In this document: positions 1-10,720 of the stretch, in pieces
How the letters are laid out: each line of letters begins with the position of its first letter
Position numbering within the stretch: position 1 is the first letter of the stretch
DNA from: Cylindrodendrum hubeiense
Taxonomy: Eukaryota > Ascomycota > Sordariomycetes > Hypocreales > Nectriaceae
Length of the DNA stretch: 39,206 nt
NCBI GenBank assembly: GCA_014621425.1
Contig: JAANBB010000383.1
Location: forward strand, 1 to 39,206
Reading direction: 5' to 3'
Made by a program: the position numbers and the translations under genes
The notes under the pieces: model-generated
Databases searched by the model: none
Told to the model about the DNA's origin: nothing
Seen by the model: the letters and a program-made list of their open reading frames with translations, nothing else

Positions 1-1085
1 GTTCCTGCGCACCGACACGGAGCTGCGGCTCCTGCGCGCCGAGGTCGAGGTGCGCGAGGGCGAGCGCGAGGAGCTGCGCGAGGGCTGGGCTGTGCTCCGC
101 CGCGAGCTCAAGGAGCGCGACGACGAGATCCGCGGGCTGCGCGGCCAGGTCCGCGGGCTCAAGGAGTGGGTGAGCAGCAGCACCCGCACCGACGGCCAGG
201 AGTGCGACGAGACCTTCGGCGACGGCATGACGCGCCTGGGCAACGGGCTGCAGAACTGGGTCATCGTCAACTTCCGCAAGGCCAAGCTGAGTGAGTTCTC
301 CCCCGCCGGTGGTGGCATCTCGTTGGCTTGGAGCCGTGAACTGACGCTGTCGGGCAGATCTGGACGACTTAGACGAGGCAACGTTGGCCGAGCTCAACGA
401 ATTGGTCCCCATGTACGAGGAGCTGATTCATACCGCAAAGGTGCATCTGCTTCAATGCATTGTATCGAGGATCCTGGTGGAAATGGTATTCGACTCGTAC
501 TATGTCGGGCTATCAGACGAGCAGGAACAGCAGTTCCGCCAGATGGAAAAGCTCCTCTCTTCCTTCGGTTCGTAGCCCCCTTTTCCCCCTCGCAAATCTC
601 ACTTGCTCACCCGCAGCGATCCAGCAGCCTCGGACGAGCCCGTCAACCAATGGCGCTCGTCAACCCTCACCATCCTCCGCCGCGACGCTCCGTCAGAGCT
701 CGCCGACGCCGCCGCCGCCCTCTCCGAGGCAGCCCTCTCGCGCATCACGCGCCTCCTCGACGCCCTTGCTGGCACCTCGCCCTCAGAAGCCCGTGATTCA
801 GGCCTGCGTGTGCTCGTAAACAACTCCATCGAGCTCGCCCGCCTGCTCGTCGTCCAACGCGCCGTCCTCCGCATCCACATGCCCCCCATTCTACCCCACC
901 AGCGTGTCATGTTCGAGCCCGAGACCATGGAAGACCTCGGCGGCGAAGACGAGGAGGCCCTGGCGACGCGCGAGATTTGCTGCGTTGCGTTTCCCGGCGT
1001 CATCAAGCACGGGGATGAAAACGGCGGCCATCTGCAATATCGCAACGTCATCGTCAAGGCGAGGGTGCTGTGCAGCCCCGAGTAA
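1..1085 (+). CDS. Coiled-coil protein of unknown function, 3' part (5' end outside the window)
   Basis: The reading frame is open from base 2. Exons are 2-290, 358-567 and 625-1085. The introns are 291-357 (GTGAGT...CAG) and 568-624 (GTTCGT...CAG), and phase is kept at both junctions. The first visible ~55 residues are a charged heptad-like helix rich in E, R and L (repeats such as ELREGW and LRRELKERDDEIRGLRGQV), so a long coiled coil probably lies further upstream. It is followed by a conserved-looking alpha-helical segment (NWVIVNFRKAKL, then a Leu-rich region with YYVGLS) and a C-terminal helical domain ending VIVKARVLCSPE. I recognise this as a style of fungal hypothetical protein but cannot name a function. 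The second 3' splice site is inferred: the nearer CAG at 614-616 would break the frame, so the one at 622-624 was chosen. The N-terminus is missing, so total length is unknown. Confidence 0.8.
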
Positions 1086-1369
1086 CGACACCTATAATCC
1101 GAACATTGGCCGAATGCCGCTGTTTAGTTAAAGCGGGAGAGTTATTATCCGGGAGACCATTGATAACGGCCGTCATTGGAAGAATCCCCTCCCAGCCAAT
1201 GTTCAACGGGCGTCCTTGCTGGCGCAACTAAGAGAGATCAACAGCTTCTCTCATTACGAAATACACCATCAACCGACTCATTCGCTTCAGTCCTCGACCG
1301 ATTCTCTAATGTGTTCTTGTGCAGTTCGGACGAATCATTCCCGAATGTTGTAAGAAAGGAACACGTGCA

Positions 1370-1425
1370 GGTCGAGATGGAGGGGATTCGAACCGCGAAC
1401 AGGGTTGATGGTACATGTTTATGAC
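1370..1425 (-). other. tRNA 3'-half-like relic (T-arm motif)
   Basis: On the minus strand, 1405-1380 reads as a near-consensus T-loop/B-box (GGTTCGAATCC), followed by a segment where the 3' acceptor strand would lie. No A-box or D-arm and no complementary 5' acceptor strand can be found in the 100 bases upstream, and the T-stem is mismatched. This is at best a decayed or partial tRNA copy, or a chance match. Confidence 0.2.
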
Positions 1426-1650
1426 ACAATGTCTTATTTAGATACCAAGAATATGCGAAGAATTTGAACGTCTGTATTTAGCTATAGACAGAAGGCGATT
1501 GGGCTGAAAGTCTGAGGAACCATGGCAGCGTACCTCATACAGACGGCCAGGCAAAACTGGACGAGTATCGGCCAACAGACAAGCAGGTAGATAGACGGAA
1601 CTAAGGCTTAGATACGCCGGCTCCGAGCGAAAGCCGAATGCAAACGAAAC

Positions 1651-1705
1651 ATGGCTCGATGTGACTCAATGCGACTCCATGCGATTCAATGCGACTCAAT
1701 GCGAA
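1651..1705. repeat. Imperfect tandem repeat, 10-bp period, about 5.5 copies
   Basis: Consecutive decamers read ATGGCTCGAT, GTGACTCAAT, GCGACTCCAT, GCGATTCAAT, GCGACTCAAT, GCGAA. The consensus is GCGACTCAAT and the period is exactly 10 bp with no indels. It lies in non-coding DNA. Confidence 0.85.
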
Positions 1706-4048
1706 TACAACCCCTCGAGTTGATCGCCGTGCAGCGCGTCCGCACAGTGCATCCGTCCACAGGCGACTTACCGTGCATGGGGAGGATATCTGCGGTTCAC
1801 GCCGGGAGTGACACGCCCATTATCAGCCCTACCTTATCACTATCACCGCGCCATCCGCCCTCCACCGTTGACCATCCATCGGTATCGGCTCCCGCGTACA
1901 TATCCCTTAGCTCATGCCCGTCCGTGACATGGCAACATCGCCACTCATAGGGCTCGTAGGGCTGGTTCGCACCCCTCCACGCGGGGTCGTTCGGCATAGC
2001 AAGGGTGTTCGTGTGAGTCAAGCCCGCATCGCAAATCACCTCGTCTCCAGCTCGTCAGGGTCGGATGCAAGTCGTGAATGCCATGCAACTGATTATACTT
2101 GCCTCGGCCACCAGCTCGGGGTTTGAAACCTGGTATGCGCTGTCGGTTGGTCCACGTAGCCCTCGTACACCACGGAGCCGCCCGCGCAACTCCTTCTTGG
2201 CGGGAATACTACTCTTGTCCCGTGTGCCTGGACGTCTGCCTGGGAAATATGGGGTGGTAGGCGGGTGGTGATGCATGTACAACTAGTCCCTGGCGGCCGA
2301 CGCAGAACGATGGAGAACGAAGAGCGTGAACAAGAGACTTGCCAGCTTCAACAAGCCGCGGCGGCTGAAGGATGACGACGCACGCACGCAAGCGGCCGAT
2401 GATAATTCGTTTCCGTCTCAGGTCACCCTGTAGGAGCCAAACTTAGCAGGTCGGAACAAAGACGATCATGGGGGTTCGGTCGGGGAGGGGGAGCGAGTGG
2501 GGTTGGGGCCGCCGGCTTGGAGTCACGGATGCATCATGAGTGGCATCTCATGGCGCGGTGCGTTGCCAGGGAGGATCCGGGGCATGCAAAGCAGAGCCTC
2601 ATCCTCGATTCCTCGGGGTCTCCCGCTGTCCCATGCCTCGATTCCTCCTGGAGACGTACACTCCATCCCCTTCTGCGGCCCTACGGCCCTACGCCGCCCC
2701 GTCACATCTCACTTTTGGCCCCGCCCACGCGCCGTGCCGCCCAGCTTGGTTTATCCTGGTAGCCATTAGCTGACAGGTGATGTGCGCCAACGTCAAGACA
2801 CCAACTTGCGCTGGTGAATCCACGGTCCGAAAGCAACTATCACCGACTATGCCAGTTCAGAAGCATTTTCCGCTTCCACTAATCCACTCGTATCGTCGGC
2901 CCGGGTTCTGGCGGATGAACTCGCCATCCTAGCCCACTGTCGCCGCATCTCCTGGAACCACGTGGTTCAGTAGCAGTGGCCAGAAAGCTGAGTTGTCTCT
3001 CCTCCCCACGATCGATATCTTCGGCGATCCACCAGTTGGTACCACGGGCGGTGTAACGTTATTTTCTTGCATCCAATTTGTGGCCTGGTCGGTTTTTGCC
3101 TGGCTGGCTTGGCCGGCTTCCTCATGACAAGGTGGACATCCTGTGGTGGATGCACCCATGCCACCATTCAACTGTGAGTGGGCGCCGGTGAAGCACATGG
3201 TTGTCTTCTTTCTTTTGGTGGCCGTTTCTTCGTCTACAGCGTCCGTGTCCGAGACGAAAAGCAAAGTCAAAGATAGCAAGACAGCTCGTCAAATGTCCTA
3301 AATTCGAAGTTAAGCATACGTAATAAGCGATTTAACCTTCGTTTTGACAAACGCCTCGGTAGCCCTCGTGATATGTGTCGAATGCCAGCACGTCCATTGC
3401 CATCAACCCAGGTATCCAAGAACCTGTGCACGTTTAGCAGTCCCAGCACCAGCCGCCGCCCAGCGCCATGCAGCACCCACAACCGTTGCGTTGCTCCCCC
3501 CGTAACGTTGGGCCGGGATGGACGGGGCCTGCATCTCTCCCTTGTCGCGCGCGGGGGCCAAAACCAAAAAGGGTGCGTATTAAGCGTTTGTCTAGGTCGT
3601 CCAGTGCGTTGATACAGCGTGTATGGTCCTTCTTTGCGCAGAAACGGGAGAGGCTGCTAGATAATCGAGTGACCGACTGTGACCAAAGCCCTCGGAAGGA
3701 AATGGTTTAAGTACGCGGCCTCCGCATCCCATCCATCCCATCCTTCCTTTCCCATACGTTGTCTGTCTTCACTCCTGAGCTCGCTTGCTTTGGTACCGAC
3801 CTTGCCAACTTCCCATCTTCTTTTTGCGAATAGCGCCAGGTTCGCTTCAAGTCGTCGTCGCTGGGTACCAGAGTCCACTTGGCCGGGTCATTCTTGGTGA
3901 CATTCGCTCCTCCTCATCCGGGATTTTGGACAAACAAGTGGTTGGACGGTCCACGTACCTTCAATTCCTCACCACTCCGCTGTCGCTGTCAGCGCTGTCA
4001 TCAGACACTGGCATCCCGCTTCCTCATATCCTTCCCACCTTTGGCGAC

Positions 4049-4060
4049 GTCGACGTCGAC
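4049..4060. promoter_or_regulatory. 12-bp perfect palindrome with an ATF/CREB-like core
   Basis: GTCGACGTCGAC is a perfect palindrome about 195 bp upstream of the ATG at 4256, with GACGTC at its centre. GACGTC/TGACGTCA cores are bound by bZIP factors of the ATF/CREB type in fungi. Its role here is inferred from position and symmetry only. Confidence 0.3.
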
Positions 4061-4255
4061 AGCCCACGTTGATTTCCATCATCTACCGCTGTCCGACCCA
4101 TCTGATAGGGGTGCGCTGGTCGTCGCATTATTTCTCGACTGCGGATAGAGGGTGTTCCTGCGTCCTGGTGCTCTCTCGTGCTCCGACAGCTTATCAGTCC
4201 TGTTCCCAATCCTCCAGCAGGTCAGGTTAGGCACCGCCCATCGCCTTTACTCGAC

Positions 4256-5089
4256 ATGAACCCCGCAACCATCCAGGCCGACGGCTTAAACAGCTGGTTG
4301 AATGACTTCGAACAACAGAGGGGTCGCAACGACTCGTATACCTTCCAATCTTCGAGTCAGATGCCGCCTTCGCGCTGCTATTATGCTCCCCGTATCATGT
4401 CAGAGAGCTGCTACGCTCCTGGGGCCGGGACACAGGGCAGCCAAGGACCTTGGAGCAATTCGTCGTGGTCTAACAGCACCTCATCGTACCCCTCTGTCTT
4501 TTCCGACGCCCAGACCGCCTCCTCCCGATCCACCATGCCTCCCTCACAGGGCCCTCCGCGGCATCGCCAGCATCGGCCGGTTCCAGGCCCCGGCCCGTCG
4601 AACCTCATCTGTGAGTTCATTGGATATGACCTCTGCGATGCGAGGTTCGACATAGACGACGAGCAAGGCTGGATTGAGCACATGGCGCAGGCCCACTTGG
4701 GCAACAACTTCCCCGCGCAATGCATGTGTTGGTTCTGCGATGCTCAGTTCATTGCGCAATCCAATTCGGATGCAGACTGTTGGGCATCCTACGAGGCGCG
4801 GATGCACCACATCGCTGGGCACTTCCGAACCCAAGGTCTCAGGGCTGATCAGATGCGTCCCGACTACTACTTCCTAGACCATATCCATCGTCAACGGCTC
4901 ATTAGTGAGGACCAATTCACTCAAGCCGCAAGCTTCCATGAGTTACCGCAAATTCCCAATCTTTACCCTGAGGGTTGGCGACCGCCACGCGAAGACCCAG
5001 GCATGCGGGTGGTCGAGACGAGCCACGGCCGTCGTTCGCACAGGCATAGGTCTGGACATGGGTCCAGACATCCCCGGGTCAATTCATGA
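4256..5089 (+). CDS. Zinc-finger-like protein, 277 aa, fungal type
   Basis: An intronless frame of 277 residues starts at ATG 4256 (MNPATIQADG...). The frame is open for 26 more codons upstream, but that part looks like 5' leader. Residues 1-115 are low-complexity and rich in S, P, Q and N. Residues 118-190 hold two possible zinc sites. The first is C119-x7-C127 with H142-x4-H147. The second is C158-x2-C161 with H185-x3-H189, and C156 and H184 are extra candidates. The spacing is looser than classical C2H2 fingers but matches degenerate C2H2-like proteins common in Sordariomycetes. The tail (residues 258-277) is rich in R, H and S and could be a nuclear-localisation or nucleic-acid-binding patch. 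A nuclear regulatory role is plausible but not shown. The gene is convergent with the TilS gene, with 2.2 kb between them. Confidence 0.75.
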   Translation: MNPATIQADGLNSWLNDFEQQRGRNDSYTFQSSSQMPPSRCYYAPRIMSESCYAPGAGTQGSQGPWSNSSWSNSTSSYPSVFSDAQTASSRSTMPPSQGPPRHRQHRPVPGPGPSNLICEFIGYDLCDARFDIDDEQGWIEHMAQAHLGNNFPAQCMCWFCDAQFIAQSNSDADCWASYEARMHHIAGHFRTQGLRADQMRPDYYFLDHIHRQRLISEDQFTQAASFHELPQIPNLYPEGWRPPREDPGMRVVETSHGRRSHRHRSGHGSRHPRVNS

Positions 5090-7290
5090 TGCGCAGGATA
5101 TGCATCGTATCCCTCCACTCTGCGTTGGCGTTCGTACCTATCAGTGTTTATCCAGGTGGTGTAAGTTTAATCTCGATCGAGTATGCAAGGATGTCAGTTC
5201 GGTCGAGGACTGTCGTCAAATTTGAATCATGGATCCCGCGCTCAAGTCGGCTGCGGTGGACCCCTCATCGACGACGATCCCGAATCGTTCGGGACCGTGT
5301 GGGCCTGGCGATCGGGCGTCCCGGGGGCTCGGATGTCGATCCCTATCATGCAGGCAAACCACCACAGCCCGATCGTTGTACCGAATGAAAGGGTGTCGTC
5401 GACTCCCATCATACCGTGCCTGCATGTTAGTTCATTTTTTTCGGTTGTCTGGGATGTTTGTTCAGCCTGACCAGGGCGTCTTCCGAAACGGTCGAGGCCG
5501 AGAAGGTCTCCAGGTGCTCGTTCCGTTCGGTACGACGTTCCTGCAGCCAGCTTCCAAGGCACTAGTGGCAGCTTGGGAAACGGTAAGGCAGAAAGTGGCC
5601 CGTTTCTGGAAACATGCAGAGAATATGCAGACTCGGCAAGGCAGAAACCTCGGTCGGGCGGACAAGTGGTGTTGTGCTTTGTAATTTCGAGATTCGACGG
5701 GTTCCGGCCATGTCGTTGTCAGACCCTCGAGCGGTCGGATGCAATGACAGAGTCAAGTTCGGACGAGGATGGAGGATAGGGAGAGAATGTATTTTGGAAG
5801 GTACCGGGCGGGCTTTTCTGTTTCATGTTACTCGAGGAAGGCTCGGTGGCGGCTCCTGCCTCCCAGGCAGTTTGAGAGCAACGAGGCGGGCCTCCACGTG
5901 GTGTCCTGCAGTTGAATGACTCATGGCTCTCGTTCAAACGTGGTCTTTTTTCAAGGTTGGCTTTGATTTCGACTGGTGCGGTTCCTTTGTGCAATGGGTA
6001 CGGTTTTGTGTATTTATCTGCGTCGTGGTTTTATTGGAAATGGCAATCGATACTCTCCGCTTCAAGTCGGCAGGAAGCACTCAGAATGGAAACGGCCGAG
6101 GAGGACGAGCAGGGGCATGTGAGATGCGGCACGGACGAGGAGAACCAGACAGCAGAGTAGCTCTACAGACAGAGACAGGAAGCATTTTGACAGCTATTTC
6201 TTTTCAGGACGAAAGAAAGAGGCCAGGTTGTGTTTTTCACGGTCGAGATTTCCGCGTGTGCGCGCCTTGGCTCCCTCCATCTAAGCCCCGGCCGAAGTGG
6301 TTCGCCTCGTCCATCCTCACCGCCGCAGCGAATCGCCTTTCTCCCCACGCCTTTTTCAATACATCCCACAAGGCGCGCGTGTTCGCCTCGTTCTGGTCCT
6401 TTTGTCTGGGGGGCTCCTCAAAGGCCAGATAATAGGTAGGTACAATAAGCCGCGGGCCCTGTCAGGCGCGGCAGTCACCAAACGCGTGCAAAAGCAGCAT
6501 GAAATCCTTCGTAAGACCATCCCCCCCTTGTTTTTTCCTCCTTCGCCCCCCGCGTCTTAGCAGCCTGATAGGATGGCACGCCTTGTGGCTGTGAAGACGG
6601 CTGCTCCGGGTTGGGCTGCCGGTGGCGAGGCGGGGGGCAAAGGGGAGATTCAACCTCAGGTTTCCAAGGCGAACCCCAGTAAAGCTTGAAAGAGAATCAT
6701 TTTGCAAAGGAGTGGGACTCTCAGATCCAAACATGGGGGTTTCAAGCCGTGGTCCAATCACAATGCTGAGGGGCAACACAAAGTGAGGCTTTCCCGTTAT
6801 GTGCCGCCCTGGTGCTCGGCCTACTGTGGTTGGGTGGGAAGATTCACAACGTACTGTGCATGATGTTTAGTCCGAGGGGTGGCTTTTGATGGCTGGGCTG
6901 CTGGGGTATTTGATTTCTGCAAAGCGTCGATCTGTCTCATTCTTAGGCGGCAATCTTGATTCTGTGTTCACATCTCCCACTTATACGAGATGTGAGGGTT
7001 TGCTGTCTGCAACGTCGTATATCACATCCATCTCAGCTGACCGCGTCTCTTCGGCAGGTGCCCATGTTCCTGATATTTCAACCATGATGGCTACGAAACA
7101 TGCACAGAAGTTACTTTTTAATGTCATATCATTGCTTCTTCGGCTGGAAAAACGTTGTCCTCGTGTGATTGACTCCACCCTGACGCCCCATTTGCTGTTG
7201 TGCATACTACCAAGTAGGGAGGATATCTTGAATCACCCAAATGCCAACTGTACACAAAGGTAGTGTTACATGATCATACACTCCGCCTTC
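5090..7290. other. Convergent intergenic region, no supportable gene
   Basis: About 2.2 kb between two convergent genes, presumably holding both 3' UTRs. Open frames at 5923-6432 (169 codons, ATG start) and about 6889-7263 exist on the plus strand. They have no recognisable domain and no family-like composition, and they overlap other chance frames. I see no repeat or RNA gene here. Confidence 0.5.
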
Positions 7291-9414
7291 TCATCTACGC
7301 TCGCGATATTTATACATCCTCCTCTGTTTCTGTTTCCGCATTGCCCCGTACAGCGGCCGATATCGTCCCACATGCGGCTTCTCACCCCGCGGCTCGTGGC
7401 CAAGCAGGGTTGTATCGACCTTCTTGTAGCGCACCTCATATCGTACCCAACGCTCGAGACCCGGGATGTGGATGCCCAACGTCGGGAGCGCCAGTAGCGT
7501 CACCGTCTGCGTGACGTGCTGTGAGTAGTGGTCTCTCTCTCTCTCCACACCGTACAATGCAGGCAACGTGTATCGCACCTTCCCCGGTGCATAGTGCTTA
7601 AGCAGCCGCTCCAACTTGGCGCGCCTCAATGGCGAGAGTGTCTTGCGGAATACTTTGCCGTCTTCAGGCCGGAATGGTTGGACTCGGAATATACCTCGGT
7701 TGTTGTAACCAATCCGAATCCAAAAGCGACCGTCAAACAAATTGGCCTTCTTCCATCCTAATGGCCGAGCCTGGTGTGGTGATTCTCCGCGTTCGGCCAT
7801 CTCCTCTTTGGTAGGGCGTAGCCGGTGGTCAAGCGAACCATGAAGCTTAGCCACTGGCAGGGGCTGATTGGACGTGTAGGGCGCTCGCGTGAGGGACCAC
7901 TTGACTGATGTCCCTGTTACCACCGGATCAAAAAGGATGCCAGCCATGGCAAAGGTCTTGGGAGGTGGGCCTCGCTTAGGTGCGAGATGAGGATACAACC
8001 GATAAACTACATTTTCAAGGTTGGGTAGGGGTGGAAGATGGAACTCGGGTGTAACAAAGTCCATCAACTTCCGAACCGCAATCGACATGATTAGCTTGCG
8101 GTGTTCCTTTCGAGGCTTGTTTTCTAGGTTTAGGGAGTGCCGCTTGCCACGTCTCCTGGCAACTCGCGTGGTTGGGATTTCGATGAGCAGTGTTCCGGCG
8201 TTTGGGTCAAAGTCCTTAACTATGGCTTCTCGAACAAGATACCGATATGCTTCAGCTTCCTCATACTCGGTTCTCCGCTTGGCTCTCTTAGCCAATGCCA
8301 AGATTGAGGGTTTCTCGAGAGCCTTTGGCAGTTTATGGTTTCGGACCAGATATCGGATGGCATTGCGGGTCGTAAGGGTCGGGTCCAGATTTGTATGGTC
8401 CTCGAACCATGTGACATTGTTTGCCTCACATGTTGCAATTAGCCTAGCCTTGTCAAACTCGAGGAGGGGGCGGTAGATCATGACCCCGCCGTCTTCAGTT
8501 TCCAAGGGCTTGAGGTATGGCACATCAAAATTCTTCTCCACGGTGCCATATTCTGGGTATCCGCCAGCAAGGTCCAGGTGACGGAATTGGGACCGCAAAT
8601 CGCCCCAGGGCTCAGTCAGCTTCTCGTCCCTAAAGATGCTCCGAAGGCGTTTCATTTCGCGCAGGGCGGGTCGAAAGCTCAACGCGGGGTTGGCCTTGAG
8701 CTGGTCGTCAATGAGGCCGCTCTTGTAGACGCCGTGCATATCATAGCACTCGGGAATCGAGTTGGCCTCCCTTATGCCCTGCAGCCCCCGGTATCCATGG
8801 CCTCCTAGCAGGCGCATCAGGACCGTCTCGTACTGGTCGTCGCGGTGGTGGGCGAAGAACAAGCTCGTGGCGCCCAAATAGTTGCATATGTTTCCAAGTG
8901 CGCGGTATCGGTAGGTTCGAGCGAGCCCCTCGAGATTCGGAAGTTCGCTCGGATTGAGACCTTTGCTCCGTTCATCCTTCCAGCTCAGAGGTGTGACTGT
9001 GGCCTTGATATCGAGTTTGCGCAGCTCCTTGGCGACCTGGGCTGCCTCGTGGCTGCTCCCGTCGCGCAATTGATGGTCGATGACGGAGGCTATAGCTCCG
9101 TACGCAGGGTTGTCGGCGATTTTGTTTCCTCGAAAAGTCCGGAGCAACTTGGAGACCAGGAAGGCCATGGCCATGGAATCTACGCCGCCGCTGATGGCCA
9201 TGACTACAGCGCACCAGCCGTCAGCACACAGCTGCCAAACAGAGGCAGAGGATCCAAAGCAGCGGATCCAAGGCAGCTACACACCTATGCGCTGGGGCCG
9301 CGCAGAGCGGGCCATGGGGAACCGCGGACGGCATACTGCCTCGATTGCCTCCCGGAACTCTGTAAGGGCGATGGGGCGGGAGACATGGTTGTAAGCGTGG
9401 GCGACCGTACCCAT
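7291..9414 (-). CDS. TilS-type tRNA(Ile)-lysidine synthetase, probably mitochondrial, 680 aa
   Basis: Exon 1 is 9414-9285 and exon 2 is 9203-7291; the 81-nt intron (9284-9204) runs GTGTGT...TAG. TilS enzymes use ATP to attach lysine to C34 of tRNA-Ile(CAU), switching it from Met to Ile decoding. In fungi this is expected to serve mitochondrial translation. The PP-loop SGGVDS is at residues 48-53, and the exon junction falls just upstream of it. The TilS signature HHRDDQYETVLMRLLGG begins near residue 162, a conserved EGLARTYRY segment is near 135, and the RPLLEF...W.EDHTN...RNAIR block follows. Residues 1-44 are rich in A, R and V with few acids and could be a mitochondrial presequence. The protein is longer than bacterial TilS (about 430 aa), and its basic C-terminal half ends KQKQRRMYKYRERR. 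An out-of-frame ATG at 9419 lies 5 nt upstream of the chosen start. Confidence 0.9.
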
Positions 9415-9419
9415 TCCAT
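9377..9419 (-). promoter_or_regulatory. Start of an out-of-frame uORF overlapping the TilS start codon
   Basis: Reading on the minus strand, an ATG at 9419 precedes the TilS ATG (9414) by 5 nt in a different frame. It stays open through exon 1 and ends at a TAG whose last base is the final base of exon 1. If this ATG is within the mRNA, ribosomes must bypass it to make the full protein, giving a possible leaky-scanning control. The transcription start is not known from sequence. Confidence 0.35.
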
Positions 9420-9784
9420 TATCTGGTGGGAGACGAGACGAGACCGCGATTGGCCATGCGAGGGAGGCAGGAGGTGGGAGGTCTCGGCGTGGAGGACGGC
9501 GGTCAGTGGAGAAGCGCGAGGTGTCGAGCGTGGACGTCGGGGCCGAAACAGACAGCTACGGGAGGGAAGAAGAAAAAGTCGGCCGCGATGCTTAGCTAGC
9601 CTTACGGCGACGGTTGAGGCCGATGCCGTTTCGCGTCGGTCTAGCTGCAGGGCTCCAGCAGTAGCCGCTGCTAAACTTAGGGCGCCGAGCTGCCGTGTTT
9701 CGGGGCAGTTGATGCCCAGTGAGGGAGCTGGGTGGGGCCGAGAGCAGAACAGTCTTACAGGCTGTCCGTCTCAGAGCCTGGAGG

Positions 9785-9855
9785 TCAGGTAGGTTAGGCA
9801 GGTTAGGTAAGGCTGGTAGGTGCTGTAGGTACTGTAGGTACCGCGTAGGTACCGA
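9785..9855. repeat. Cluster of degenerate TAGGT/GTAGGTACC direct repeats
   Basis: The motif AGGT occurs many times in 70 bp, first as GGTTAGGC/GGTTAGGT units and then as TGTAGGTACTG, TGTAGGTACC and CGTAGGTACC units. The spacing is irregular. It is non-coding, 370-440 bp upstream of the TilS start. It may be a remnant simple repeat or a cluster of binding sites. Confidence 0.6.
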
Positions 9856-10684
9856 GGGCGCTAGAGTGGCGGCTGCGGTAGATTTTTTGGTGCGAGCCCT
9901 GGTGGAGGGCCATGCACAGCGGGTGCAGCGGCCCCACCACGGACTTCAGACGCAGCGACACACCTTCGAAGCATGTAAGTCGGTGACACTCAATGCACAT
10001 ATACCACTACACAGACGCATCCCTAGACGCATATCCGGACGCACACATGGGCGCATGTGTTGTTGGCAGCCAGACGAGATGAGGGGAAATTAGGTTGTGC
10101 ATGAGACACTTCATAGGGTGGAAAAAGGCTCTTGCCAGGTTGTTCCCTACATGAAAAGGCCATTCCCGCAGTCGGTGGCCGTCGGGGACAGTCGGTGGAA
10201 GCCGGTGGCCGCCGGTTGAAGTCTAGGTCGAGACGCGGGCGTGGAGCGTGGAGCATGGAGCATGGAGGAGGAGCATGGAGGAGGAGCACGGGGGAGATGC
10301 CCTGACTGACCGAGACACAATGACATAATGAGGCGACTTTGACCCGGATTCTTGGCTCTAGCTCCGCGTAGTTCAGGCAGCCAACGGCGGTCCCAGCGCG
10401 GGAGCAGCAAAGGGCTAGGCGTCACATGGCAGCGAGATGGCGGTGGGTTCCAGAGGCTGAGCGGCTCTAACAGAAACGGACGAGACAATGGTGGTGTCCC
10501 AAAGCGAGGGCGCGCCCGCCAAAAGGAGGGAGCCCGTCTGGCAGACCATCCAGACCACCCAGGCCATCGCGGGAATGGATCCATCTGTCGCGGGCCCATT
10601 GGATCATTGGGCCATGGGACGAAGCGAGGAAACGGGGGCGCGACGGCGGACCCATTCATGGCTCCGTCTCCAACCAAACAGCCG

Positions 10685-10720
10685 GCACCACACCAGCACC
10701 ACACAAGCACCACACAAGCA
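10685..10720. repeat. 11-bp tandem repeat, about 3 copies
   Basis: Units GCACCACACCA, GCACCACACAA and GCACCACACAA follow one another, then the motif decays. Further CACCACCA-rich sequence appears at about 10793-10824. It is non-coding, about 950 bp upstream of the BTB gene. Confidence 0.7.

Larger units (their letters stand above)
1086..4255. other. Gene-free intergenic region and leader of the zinc-finger-like gene
   Basis: About 3.2 kb without a supportable gene. Open frames on both strands are short, overlap one another, lack recognisable domains and have no convincing splice connections. It contains a 10-bp tandem repeat (1651-1705), a tRNA 3'-half-like relic (about 1370-1425, minus strand), and from about 3720 a pyrimidine-rich stretch that is probably the promoter and 5' leader of the gene starting at 4256. 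Confidence 0.6.

Noticed and set aside
5923..6432. 169-codon plus-strand frame downstream of the zinc-finger-like gene
   Set aside because: Starts with an ATG and has one hydrophobic stretch, but no family resemblance; more likely 3' flank.
9785..9855. TTAGGC/TTAGGT units as an interstitial telomere
   Set aside because: The fungal telomere unit is normally TTAGGG; the units here are irregular and drift to GTAGGTACC, so a simple repeat is more likely.
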